64,000 nucleotides of DNA from Tenuibacillus multivorans (GTDB lineage: Bacteria; Bacillota; Bacilli; Bacillales; Alkalibacillaceae), in NCBI RefSeq assembly GCF_900103915.1, contig NZ_FNIG01000001.1, positions 1 to 64,000 of the forward strand, written 5' to 3'. This document shows positions 10,609-18,401 of this stretch, in pieces. Position numbers and translations under genes: made by a program. The notes under the pieces were generated by a model. That model saw nothing but the letters and a program-made list of their open reading frames with translations, ran no database searches and was not told where the DNA came from. Numbering within the stretch: position 1 is the stretch's first letter; the number at the start of each line of letters is the position of its first letter.

Positions 10609-11532
10609 TTAGAAAATAAAGTAATAAAACAACAACATATGAATGCTAATAATAGAACTCATACCTAAGATTTCAGCTAAATGATTATCCTGATTGTGTT
10701 TAGGTTGTCTCTGAATCCGTTTAGACTTTTTCTTGAGTTGGTTATTTAACTGAATAAGGGCTTGCCTCATCTCTTGGGCTGAACGGTACTTCCCATGTAA
10801 AGCTTGACGAATAACACCGTGATATGGTTTCAGTTGAACGGACTGGTGGAGAATTCTCATAATATCTTTATGGTTTGATTTTTGAACCATACTATTTGGA
10901 TCCATATTTAACATACAAACCGCATAAGCAAATAAATCATATTTTGGTTCGGCCCGGCGATCTCCCATTTTCCAATAACCTCGGTCATACCAAGTTGTAT
11001 ACTCACGGATTGAACGGCCGATTTGAGTTACCCCACCGACGTCGACTAACCGCGCACGTTTTGTCCGTTTCTCAACCAATATGTTATCGGGTTTTAAATC
11101 CCCAAATATGTAACCTAATTGGTGTAATTGGTGGAGCTGAGATAGAAGCTGTATACTTAAACGGTTTAGCCAGTTTAGGCCTTTTTGGTCAATCCATTTT
11201 TTTAAGGGTATGCCGTCGATGTACTCCATGACATAAAAAGCATATTTATCATGTTGGTTAACCTTAGCATCATCAACATCCAATAAAAGAGGCCCAAGTG
11301 GGTAACCTTGGGCCTTTTTTAACGTCTTTAGGACATTCACCTCTGCTGAAATGACTGAAGAATCTTGGCTAATTTTTAATGCAACATAACGATTCTGGTT
11401 ATAGGCCAAATATATTGAACCACGTGCACCTTCTCCTATTTGACGTGCAATTACATAAGTTTCCTTATTCCATATGCCTGTTAACTTCTGGTGCTTAGAA
11501 AGACGAACCGTGGGATGAATCGATAATGTCAT
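10609..11532 (-). CDS. yabT: YabT-type Hanks Ser/Thr protein kinase
   Basis: Similar to B. subtilis YabT, a DNA-activated sporulation kinase that phosphorylates RecA. The glycine loop IGEGARGSIYLA is followed by the lysine of VALKIS, the catalytic loop GDLKPDN and a metal-binding segment reading DVGG rather than DFG. A basic Lys/Arg-rich stretch (near residues 270-285) precedes a single C-terminal membrane helix. This domain plan (cytoplasmic kinase, basic linker, tail anchor) fits YabT and not the PASTA kinases. The start ATG at 11532 has GGAGTGA 8 nt upstream; the longer frame starts at a GTG inside that site. It overlaps the end of the preceding gene by 38 nt. Confidence 0.88.
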   Translation of the reverse strand: MTLSIHPTVRLSKHQKLTGIWNKETYVIARQIGEGARGSIYLAYNQNRYVALKISQDSSVISAEVNVLKTLKKAQGYPLGPLLLDVDDAKVNQHDKYAFYVMEYIDGIPLKKWIDQKGLNWLNRLSIQLLSQLHQLHQLGYIFGDLKPDNILVEKRTKRARLVDVGGVTQIGRSIREYTTWYDRGYWKMGDRRAEPKYDLFAYAVCMLNMDPNSMVQKSNHKDIMRILHQSVQLKPYHGVIRQALHGKYRSAQEMRQALIQLNNQLKKKSKRIQRQPKHNQDNHLAEILGMSSIISIHMLLFYYFIF

Positions 11533-12247
11533 CCGATTCTTCACTCCATTCTTCTAATGCAGGGACGTCCTGAAATGCCCTGACCACCTGTTTCAACGCA
11601 GCTCCTGTCGGGGTAATTCCCCCTGCTGCTAATTTCGGGAAAACTTTGGCTACTCTTTTTCCATCATTTGTCCACGGTAATAACTCTTTGACGACTTGGT
11701 TTCTGGCTGGGAATTGATAGATTGAATAATAATGATTACCTGTTCGTGCTTGTAAACTTAAAATAAAATCATCAATGGCGTCCTTTACAGCCTCCATTTT
11801 ATGTTGCATACTCGCGCTCGTATCAACTAACATTAAAACTTGTAAATCAACGCTTTCACCTAAATCCTCTACGACACGCTGAACCTCCCCACGCGTTTCT
11901 GGAGGTAGGTCTTCTTCTTTTGTTTCTTTACCAAATATCTCTTTTAATTCTTTTGATACAAAGCCCTGAATCGTCTGACTCATCGCCTGGCGAGTGACAG
12001 TTTGAACGGTTTCAGATAATACATCCGCATAGACGATACGGCTAATACCATTTCCGGCTTTCGCGATTTCATTGACTTCAGATAATCCTTCTGGCTCCTC
12101 CGTTTGCTCGTCATCAAGCACCCCTACAACATTAACGGCAATGCCTTTTTGTGAAATCATTGAACTGACTTGAATGGGATCTTCCCCTTGATTCGAACAA
12201 CCATCAGTAATTAATAAGACTTGGCGAATTGTTCCTGTATTCATCAT
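11495..12247 (-). CDS. yabS: von Willebrand factor A domain protein (YabS-like)
   Basis: A cytoplasmic protein of 250 residues with no signal peptide. A vWA fold with the metal-site motif DTSAS (in LMLVDTSASMQHK) lies in the second half, while the first half reads LLITDGCSNQGEDP. Function is unknown. Its constant position between spoIIE and the YabT kinase suggests a sporulation role. The ribosome-binding site AAGGAGG precedes the ATG. The 3' end overlaps the kinase gene, so they are probably co-translated. Confidence 0.85.
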   Translation of the reverse strand: MMNTGTIRQVLLITDGCSNQGEDPIQVSSMISQKGIAVNVVGVLDDEQTEEPEGLSEVNEIAKAGNGISRIVYADVLSETVQTVTRQAMSQTIQGFVSKELKEIFGKETKEEDLPPETRGEVQRVVEDLGESVDLQVLMLVDTSASMQHKMEAVKDAIDDFILSLQARTGNHYYSIYQFPARNQVVKELLPWTNDGKRVAKVFPKLAAGGITPTGAALKQVVRAFQDVPALEEWSEESDDIIDSSHGSSF

Positions 12248-12318
12248 AGCGCCTCCTTAAACCTTTTTAACCATTGTTGACAAATTAAGCGCTACCTATA
12301 CCACTAGATTAAAAGATT

Positions 12319-14775
12319 TTACAACGAATTAACGTAGCCGAAGGATGCCCATTTCGGTTTGCTTTTTTCTATTTTTGTCACTAAAACGGTCATATCATCT
12401 AATATTTTTCCATGATTACTGCGGACAACTTCTTCTAAAACTAGATCTGCAATTTCTTGCGGTTCATCTGTTTCAATATCTTTAAGTTTGTTTTTTAACC
12501 ATGTTTCACGATTATGATTAAGGTGAGTCGTCTCAAGAAGACCATCACTGACCATGACTAAAATGTCGCCATCCTTCAACGTCTCATTAACTGGATCGAC
12601 ATCAAACTCTTCTAAAATACCGATTGGAACATTACTTCCTTCAACAGGGTAAGCGTCACCGGCACGGATAATAAAGCTAATCATTGCACCGATCTTTAGG
12701 AAATTAACGCGCGGTAATTGTAAATCAAAAATCGCTAAATCTAATGTGGCATAAATTTCGTCTGACGTTCGTAGAGATAGAATAGAATTAATGGATTGAA
12801 TGGCAACTCGCTCATTAATCCCCGATTGCAAAATTTGTTTTAAAAGTTTTAACGTTTCTGAGCTTTCTAAATATGCGCGCTCGCCATTACCCATACCATC
12901 GCTAATAGCAAGGGCATAACGGCTTTTACCTAGCTCTAGCATCAAATAGCTATCACCTGATAGAAAATTACCGTTCTTTGCCGCATGAGCCACACCTGTC
13001 GTTAATTGATAATTTTTAATCGATGAAAAGAAAAAGGTTCGAGTGCCTGTGCGCTGATCAGCTGGATCTTCTGATTCTACGACAATCGTTTCATCAAATA
13101 GTTCAGATAGCATCGGGGCAATTAGTTTTTCGCCCTCACCGTGATAATCGTGGAAATGTAGTGTCATTTCAATATCGACATTACCATGGTCAATGGAATA
13201 GAGTTCCAAATGGTCTAGTGTTAAATTTAAACGTTGAACCATTCGTTTAATTTCTTCCTCATGCCAATCATGCTCTTGGCGCTCTTTTAAGATCTCCTTT
13301 GCAAAATTATTCATGACTTCTGAAACACCATTTAATTGTTCTGAAACAAACTTTCGACTCTCCTTAACTTGCTGTTTTAAACGCTGGTTGGCTTGATAGA
13401 ATGAAAGCTCATAACGCATTTGATCGACCATTTGATCCTGTTTAACGCAGAAGTTTTTCAATTTACCAACATTAAGGTTTAATTGAGATAAATCCTGATT
13501 TTCAATTGATTGAATCGTATTTTGTAAAACGGAATACGTTCTATCAAAGTTGTTCACCCAGCAGGCATGCTTTTTTAAACATGTTTGACAGGTTTTTTCC
13601 GTAACACGGCTTAAATATTCATCGACTTCAGCCGTCGAATCTAAGTTTTTGTTTTTCTGATCGGTATCATAATAAGCAAAACTATGTGATAAAGCTTGAA
13701 ACATTTCTGAGAATTTTTCAACGCGTTCAGCGGTAACATTTCGAACCTTTTTGACGTATTGCTCTTGAGCCTCTTTTTCCTCTTCCGTTCCAGGAACAAT
13801 GGTGGCAATACGCTTAACCAGTTTCTTCGGGGTCAAAATAAACACAGTTGCCGCGACAAGCGATTCTAGTAGCAACTGTTGAAATGAAACCGAATCAACC
13901 TGATACATCCCAATTAGAACAACAGAAACAAAAAGTCCGACAATAACACCGTATTTATTCGTTGCCTTTAATAATCCCCCGAGTAAACCCGCTAGAGCAA
14001 GTAAACTTACTTGATAGAGGTTAAAGGTACTAACGAGACTCAGCATTAATCCTACAATCACCCCGATTGCTGAGCCGACTGTCGCTCCTGAGATAAAGGC
14101 AGCTAATAGAATAAAATACTTTGAGCCTACTTGCTCAAGCTCGACACCTGATAACGATATTCCGACAAACCCCGTTAACACAGATGTCGTTAAGATAACT
14201 AAACAGATCAACTCCTCAACCTTTACTTTTAAGGCCGGTCGATTATTGGATAAAAACGGAAAGGACTGCAAAAAAATCATGACTAAAAACGCACTCAAGA
14301 TTGCTTCAACAGCTAAAATAGCTGCATCATACATCACGATATCGCCTATATATAAATAGTATAGCCCTCTTCCTATCATCGAGCTTAATAATGTCGCAAT
14401 AAACATCGGTGCTGTTATTTTCGATGATTTTGTTAAAAATAGTTTATATATAAACATTAATATTAAACCAGCAGAAATAATATAGACAGCTTGTAATAGA
14501 TTAGTTGATAAAGCCCCTAAAGATAAAAAAAGAAACACGGAAAAAGCTAATTGTTTTCGTGTTATGATCGTTGCGGCTAAAAAAGCCAATGCAAATGGAG
14601 ATAAAGAAGATAATATAATGGCTCGTCCTAAAAAGAAACCGATAATAAACAGCAACCAGCCTTGGTCAAATAACTTCTGAACGATAAACGATTTAATAGA
14701 TTGAAAGAGTTGATGTACTCTTTGAGTTTTCGGTTGTTCTGTAGCTACTGCTCCTACTTTTGAAAACATGTCCAT
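12319..14775 (-). CDS. spoIIE: Stage II sporulation protein E, PP2C phosphatase
   Basis: A membrane-bound phosphatase that dephosphorylates SpoIIAA, switching on sigma-F in the forespore, and also acts in polar septation with FtsZ. It is 818 residues long, close to the B. subtilis protein. About ten membrane segments lie in the first ~320 residues, then a central regulatory region, then the C-terminal PP2C domain. Metal-binding Asp/Gly motifs are seen in ISDGMGNGERA and VMVSDGLLE. The ribosome-binding site AAAGGAGTGG precedes the ATG. Confidence 0.96.
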   Translation of the reverse strand: MDMFSKVGAVATEQPKTQRVHQLFQSIKSFIVQKLFDQGWLLFIIGFFLGRAIILSSLSPFALAFLAATIITRKQLAFSVFLFLSLGALSTNLLQAVYIISAGLILMFIYKLFLTKSSKITAPMFIATLLSSMIGRGLYYLYIGDIVMYDAAILAVEAILSAFLVMIFLQSFPFLSNNRPALKVKVEELICLVILTTSVLTGFVGISLSGVELEQVGSKYFILLAAFISGATVGSAIGVIVGLMLSLVSTFNLYQVSLLALAGLLGGLLKATNKYGVIVGLFVSVVLIGMYQVDSVSFQQLLLESLVAATVFILTPKKLVKRIATIVPGTEEEKEAQEQYVKKVRNVTAERVEKFSEMFQALSHSFAYYDTDQKNKNLDSTAEVDEYLSRVTEKTCQTCLKKHACWVNNFDRTYSVLQNTIQSIENQDLSQLNLNVGKLKNFCVKQDQMVDQMRYELSFYQANQRLKQQVKESRKFVSEQLNGVSEVMNNFAKEILKERQEHDWHEEEIKRMVQRLNLTLDHLELYSIDHGNVDIEMTLHFHDYHGEGEKLIAPMLSELFDETIVVESEDPADQRTGTRTFFFSSIKNYQLTTGVAHAAKNGNFLSGDSYLMLELGKSRYALAISDGMGNGERAYLESSETLKLLKQILQSGINERVAIQSINSILSLRTSDEIYATLDLAIFDLQLPRVNFLKIGAMISFIIRAGDAYPVEGSNVPIGILEEFDVDPVNETLKDGDILVMVSDGLLETTHLNHNRETWLKNKLKDIETDEPQEIADLVLEEVVRSNHGKILDDMTVLVTKIEKSKPKWASFGYVNSL

Positions 14776-14859
14776 TTGACGACCACTCCTTTAACCATGA
14801 TTCAAACACATAGATGAGGTAGTTTTTTGTCAAAATAGAGTGTCTTCATAGAAAAAGTT

Positions 14860-14897
14860 TTCGACTTTTCAACGTTGTTATTCTTACTTTTTCTACA
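14860..14897 (-). promoter_or_regulatory. Candidate Spo0A boxes upstream of spoIIE
   Basis: Two 6/7 matches to the Spo0A box TGTCGAA occur on the minus strand: TGTAGAA (14891-14897) and AGTCGAA (14860-14866), spaced 31 bp apart, about three helical turns. B. subtilis spoIIE is activated by Spo0A~P from a sigma-A promoter with an unusual spacer. I could not fix the -10/-35 here. The rest of 14776-15060 shows nothing else I recognise. Confidence 0.35.
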
Positions 14898-15060
14898 CAA
14901 ACTTCATGGCTTCATCTGTAAAGAAAACTCGTCGAGTGGTGAGCTTTTTAAGCGTAGTCAAAGAAATGACTGCATTTATTTGTATCCTTTAGTAAATCTA
15001 AAAAGTATCATCAAAATCAAGCAATCTTTGTAGCTTTGTGAAAAGTTATCAAAAAATATG

Positions 15061-15089
15061 TTGACACAATAATTATCGTGTTGTACTAT
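15061..15089 (+). promoter_or_regulatory. Sigma-A promoter of the tRNA pair
   Basis: Consensus -35 TTGACA (15061-15066), a 17-bp spacer and -10 TACTAT (15084-15089) lie about 35 nt before the first tRNA on the same strand. Confidence 0.8.
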
Positions 15090-15123
15090 AAATTTTGTGT
15101 TTGAAAAACGCACTTAATGACAT

Positions 15124-15197
15124 GGCGGTGTAGCTCAGCTGGCGAGAGCGTACGGTTCATACCCGTGAGGTCGGGGGTTCGATCCCCTCCGCCGCTA
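15124..15197 (+). tRNA. tRNA-Met (CAT), probably elongator
   Basis: A complete cloverleaf: acceptor GGCGGTG pairs with CGCCGCT with two G-U pairs, the anticodon loop is TTCATAC and the T-loop is TTCGATC. Against an initiator tRNA: it lacks the three G-C pairs in the anticodon stem and the unpaired 1-72 position. A lysidine tRNA-Ile with a CAT anticodon cannot be fully excluded, but the sequence resembles B. subtilis trnSL-Met1 at the same locus. CCA is not encoded. Confidence 0.9.
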
Positions 15198-15209
15198 CTT
15201 TTATCTCAC

Positions 15210-15281
15210 GGCCCGTTGGTCAAGCGGTTAAGACACCGCCCTTTCACGGCGGTAACACGGGTTCGAGTCCCGTACGGGTCA
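15210..15281 (+). tRNA. tRNA-Glu (TTC)
   Basis: A complete cloverleaf with acceptor GGCCCGT/ACGGGTC, anticodon stem CCGCC/GGCGG around the loop CTTTCAC (anticodon TTC) and T-loop TTCGAGT. The discriminator base is A and CCA is not encoded. It lies 12 nt after tRNA-Met and is followed by a terminator, so the two form one transcript. Confidence 0.95.
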
Positions 15282-15286
15282 CTATT

Positions 15287-15332
15287 ATAAAAACACGCTT
15301 CTTTCACATAGAGTGAAGGAAGCGTGTTTTTT
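15287..15332. terminator. Bidirectional terminator between the tRNA pair and the small membrane-protein gene
   Basis: A long stem (AAACACGCTTC..TTCAC with GTGAA..AAGCGTGTTT) has T-runs on both strands. It ends the plus-strand tRNA transcript and the convergent minus-strand gene at 15352-15759. Confidence 0.85.
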
Positions 15333-15351
15333 GGTGTATTCGTTCTTTTTA

Positions 15352-15759
15352 TTAGGGATTTGTCGATATTCCTTTATTTAAAGATGTAAATTCAAATAAA
15401 TATTCTTTTACATTATCAGGAAGCTCCTCTACTTTAACAATTTCTAATTTGTTTGCTCCAGGAGCAGTCATAATTATGTACGCCTTTTCATAATAGTCAA
15501 CAACAGTGAATTGCATAATTCTACTTGCATTATTTCCACCTACATCTGACATATACTTATAATCTTTCTGTTTAAAATTAGATTCATAACCTTCCAATAT
15601 TAAATTCTCCACTTCAGCAAAATCATCTGAATATCTAATAGATTCAAATAAATCAATTGAATTTTTAGGATTAAGAAAAAAAACATAGTAATATATTAAA
15701 ACCACCAATAAAATAAACATTACAACAGAAGATGTTTTCCAATTTTTGTTATCCCTCAT
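15352..15759 (-). CDS. Small membrane-anchored protein of unknown function
   Basis: I do not recognise this gene. It encodes 135 residues: a short charged N-terminus, one hydrophobic helix (about residues 11-28) and an extracytoplasmic or soluble domain of about 100 residues with no cysteines. The open frame extends to a GTG at 15771, but that codon lies in the ribosome-binding site GGAGTGAAG, so ATG at 15759 is the better start. It has no counterpart at this position in B. subtilis, is richer in A+T than its neighbours, and sits between a tRNA operon and a palindromic repeat, consistent with a later insertion. The helix could be an uncleaved anchor or a signal peptide. Confidence 0.7.
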   Translation of the reverse strand: MRDNKNWKTSSVVMFILLVVLIYYYVFFLNPKNSIDLFESIRYSDDFAEVENLILEGYESNFKQKDYKYMSDVGGNNASRIMQFTVVDYYEKAYIIMTAPGANKLEIVKVEELPDNVKEYLFEFTSLNKGISTNP

Positions 15760-15914
15760 AATAAACTTCACTCCAATATATGTTAATTAATAATATAATT
15801 CTAATATGAATCAATTTCATAATTCATGCTTTATAAAATGAATACAAACCTAGAATTGTCTTTTTTGCGTATTTTTGCATGTCACTTGTTAGTCATATAA
15901 AATCGCTCTATGCA

Positions 15915-16036
15915 GCTCCGTTGGACTCCATCTGCTGCTTTCCGCGGACGAACCGCCAAGCCTCCTCGAGAAAAGCACCCTGCGGGGTTCGGCTGGCCCG
16001 TTTTTCCGCAGGAGTCTCGCAGATTCCGTCCAACTA
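15915..16036. repeat. GC-rich imperfect palindromic repeat, copy A
   Basis: An island much richer in G+C than its AT-rich surroundings. The outer arms GTTGGAC..ATCTGC and its reverse complement enclose a core with CCTCCTCG, GAAAAGC and CTGCGGGG. The core closely matches the one at about 54930-54964, and the overall plan matches the element at 26772-26901. Such intergenic palindromes are widespread in Bacillaceae. The small ORFs crossing it are chance frames. The remainder of 15760-16240 holds no other feature I can support. Confidence 0.75.
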
Positions 16037-16240
16037 CGCATACAATTTGATTTTTAATTGTAGTTCTACAATTCCCACATTGAACTTTAATAGTTCCTTT
16101 CATTCAAGATGCTGATCCTAAACTTGACCATAATTGGATTCTTCGCGGTCTAACATGAAAATTATAGATGATTATAAATCGTTGGGGTAAAGACAAAATT
16201 AATCAGGGATTAACATAATGATTCGAGATTTACGTAAAAT

Positions 16241-16267
16241 AGCTACCTATCAACGTGATAGGTAGCT
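16241..16267 (-). terminator. Probable terminator of yabR
   Basis: A perfect 12-bp stem with a three-base loop (AGCTACCTATCA / TGATAGGTAGCT) lies about 50 nt after the yabR stop codon. On the minus strand it is followed by only a short ATTTTACG, so the T-tract is weak. Confidence 0.6.
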
Positions 16268-16318
16268 TGATTTATCTCCATCAATTAATTACTCACAAAT
16301 CTTTTTTCGACAGCAAGT

Positions 16319-16699
16319 TTATCCTCGTTTAGCACCTCGACCTCCACGACGAGATTCCGTGTGCTTCTTAAGTGAAGCGAGCTTATCTTCACTATCCTTT
16401 AAAAATTTGTTCATTTTAGATTCAAAGCTTTCGCTACGTTTTTTTTGAACCTGTTTCTGATAGTTCTCATCCGCCTTTTTTATGGATAAGCCGATTTTCC
16501 CGTCTTTTTCCACATTTAAGACTTTTACCTCTACTTCATCTCCAACAGAAAGGTGCTCGTTAATATCCTTAACGAATTTGTTAGCAACTTCACTAATGTG
16601 CACCAATCCTGTTGAACCCTCTGGTAGTTCAACAAATGCTCCAAAGTTTGTTATGCGGGTAACTTTACCACGCAACTTGCTGCCTACTTCAACTGACAT
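16319..16699 (-). CDS. yabR: S1-domain RNA-binding protein YabR
   Basis: A 126-residue protein with one S1 domain (about residues 5-75: GSKLRGKVTRITNFGAFVEL, GLVHISEVA, VKVLNVEKDGKIGLSIKKA). A basic, coil-like tail follows, ending in RRGGRGAKRG. It is related to general stress protein 13 and probably binds ribosomes or RNA; its exact role is not known. It lies downstream of divIC as in B. subtilis, 74 nt away. Confidence 0.9.
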   Translation of the reverse strand: MSVEVGSKLRGKVTRITNFGAFVELPEGSTGLVHISEVANKFVKDINEHLSVGDEVEVKVLNVEKDGKIGLSIKKADENYQKQVQKKRSESFESKMNKFLKDSEDKLASLKKHTESRRGGRGAKRG

Positions 16700-16773
16700 A
16701 AAAGAAATGCTCCTCCTTAAATATTTAAAAAATATATATTCTAATATATTATATATAAGCTATGAAATAAGTG

Positions 16774-17163
16774 TCAATAAGAAGGGTCTTCATCAGGTAA
16801 TTTAAAAATAATTTCTCCATCTTTTGAGAAGAAATAATCTTTACGTGCGATTTGGAGTAAATAATCAATATCACTCAAAAGCTCGACTTCTCGCTTAAGG
16901 TTTGAATTTTCCTGTTGATGTTTTTCTAATTCTGCTAGCTTTTGATCGTGTTCATCTTGTATCTCACTCATTTGAGCACGTTGGTTAAAATGAGTGAATA
17001 ATAAAGATCCCGTCAAAACTACGAAAAGAACTCCAAATGCTGTTAGCCGGCGAATGAGGCGTTTCTTCTCACGAGTCTTATGAGCTATCTGCTGTTCCTT
17101 CTCTTGGACGTAAGTTGATTCAATTTTTGTTACATTGCGATGTTTACGAACTGGCCTCGTCAT
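16774..17163 (-). CDS. divIC: Cell division protein DivIC
   Basis: A bitopic septum protein that partners FtsL and DivIB in the divisome. It is 129 residues long: a basic cytoplasmic N-terminus, one transmembrane helix (about 41-57) and an extracellular coiled coil (about 62-100). The conserved segment DIDYLLQIARKDYFFSKDGEIIFKLP follows. It overlaps the end of yabQ by 20 nt. Confidence 0.95.
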   Translation of the reverse strand: MTRPVRKHRNVTKIESTYVQEKEQQIAHKTREKKRLIRRLTAFGVLFVVLTGSLLFTHFNQRAQMSEIQDEHDQKLAELEKHQQENSNLKREVELLSDIDYLLQIARKDYFFSKDGEIIFKLPDEDPSY

Positions 17164-17740
17164 CCTTTCGCCTCCTCTTATTCCAAAACTTACGAATACC
17201 CTTTTTAATCCTTGTCATTATTCTACTACAAGTTACTAATAAATTCAGTAAATAGTTTTGGACAAATTTCGGAATAAAAGGTCGAATAAGAAAGATGATG
17301 ACCGAATAAATCATCATTAGTATTTTCCAAATGACGGATAAAATGCCGACTATAATCGCGATTATAAGTTGGATTAGCCTTACAATAGGCTGTAATAAAA
17401 CCTTATTAAGTATTCTTTTTACAAACTGATAGGCGCTTTGAATAATTTGAATAAATGTGTTTAAAAAAGAGGTATATACCGATTGTAATATCGCATAGTA
17501 TGTTGATATGCCAAGTAATACAGCTAAAAATAAATAAAAACGTAAAATTCCACCATTCGATAAAAACAGTATATAGAACACAAGACAGCTTTGAGTTAAG
17601 AAAAATAACGTATCGACGATCACTCGGTTCCAATATGGCGTGGGGCGCAGTAACAGTTTGTACGTATCAAATAATGCCGATACTACAACCCCACTAGCGA
17701 CCATAGTTACTAACGTCAAAAACTGTGTATCTAAACTCAT
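17144..17740 (-). CDS. yabQ: Spore cortex biosynthesis protein YabQ
   Basis: A membrane protein of 198 residues needed for spore cortex formation in B. subtilis (sigma-E regulon). The conserved N-terminal part has several membrane segments (residues 5-75) with the family segment GVVVSALFDTYKLLLRP. Further hydrophobic stretches (about 105-160) and a very basic C-terminus follow. The start overlaps the yabP stop by 4 nt, so it is translationally coupled. Confidence 0.92.
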   Translation of the reverse strand: MSLDTQFLTLVTMVASGVVVSALFDTYKLLLRPTPYWNRVIVDTLFFLTQSCLVFYILFLSNGGILRFYLFLAVLLGISTYYAILQSVYTSFLNTFIQIIQSAYQFVKRILNKVLLQPIVRLIQLIIAIIVGILSVIWKILMMIYSVIIFLIRPFIPKFVQNYLLNLLVTCSRIMTRIKKGIRKFWNKRRRKDDEASS

Positions 17741-18042
17741 TTAAACAATTTATTTAAGAAACCTTTTCCTTTATGACCTTGGTGATCATCGATATAACTA
17801 AAGGTTCCTATTTTTCCTTGTATCGTCAATAGCCCTTGTTCTACATCCAGGTTTTTCATATGCAAATTCTCACCACGGATTAATAAATAACCGAGGGTCG
17901 TCTGTAATAAAAACTCTTCTGTATCAAAGCTATCAACGTCCTTGACACCTGTGATTTCAAGTCGCTTGCGATTGATGAGTTTCATTTCGTGATTTCTTTC
18001 CTGCTGTCGTTCCTGATTATATACACTTGGTTCGTATGGCAT
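17737..18042 (-). CDS. yabP: Sporulation protein YabP
   Basis: A 101-residue cytoplasmic protein of the YabP/YqfC family, required for cortex assembly. The family beta-strand motifs are seen in NRKRLEITGVKDVDSFDTEEFLLQTTLGYLLIRG (segments only quoted) and LDVEQGLLTIQGKI. The ribosome-binding site GGAGGGATA precedes the ATG. A possible sigma-E -10 (CATAGATT) lies about 30 nt upstream, but its -35 match is weak. Confidence 0.92.
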   Translation of the reverse strand: MPYEPSVYNQERQQERNHEMKLINRKRLEITGVKDVDSFDTEEFLLQTTLGYLLIRGENLHMKNLDVEQGLLTIQGKIGTFSYIDDHQGHKGKGFLNKLFK

Positions 18043-18102
18043 GTCCTATCCCTCCTATCATTATCAATCTATGATAGAAAGGACAAGAATAATACATATT
18101 TT

Positions 18103-18375
18103 TTAATCTGCTTGCTTTTGTTCTATTTTTTCCTCTTTAACGACCGTGTATAGCGTATTTGCATCATCTTTACGTACTTGTTCTTTTAATTGTTCAATGC
18201 GAATAGTCAGTCGAGTCTGACCAAAACGAATTTTTAATTCATCGCCAACCTCAAGTTCAGTGGAAGCTTTCGCAGGTCGACCATTGAGTTCAATGCGACC
18301 TTGGCTTGCTACTTCTTTGGCGACGGTTCTTCTTTTTATCAATCTAGAAAGTTTTAAAAATTTATCAACTCTCAT
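18103..18375 (-). CDS. rqcP: RqcP (YabO), S4-domain ribosome-associated quality control factor
   Basis: A 90-residue S4 RNA-binding protein (MRVDKFLKLSRLIKRR, GRIELNGRPAKAS). In B. subtilis it works with RqcH on stalled 50S subunits to add C-terminal alanine tails. The ribosome-binding site AAGGAGTGTG precedes the ATG at 18375; the longer frame to 18405 lacks one. It lies 27 nt after mazG. Confidence 0.93.
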   Translation of the reverse strand: MRVDKFLKLSRLIKRRTVAKEVASQGRIELNGRPAKASTELEVGDELKIRFGQTRLTIRIEQLKEQVRKDDANTLYTVVKEEKIEQKQAD

Positions 18376-18401
18376 AAACACACTCCTTGAGTTTTTATCG
18401 T

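Noticed and set aside
15124-15197. Initiator tRNA-fMet
   Set aside because: The first base pair is formed and the anticodon stem lacks the three consecutive G-C pairs of initiators.
15879-16115. Small ORFs on both strands at 15.9-16.1 kb
   Set aside because: They cover the GC-rich palindrome; open frames on both strands of a palindrome are expected by chance.
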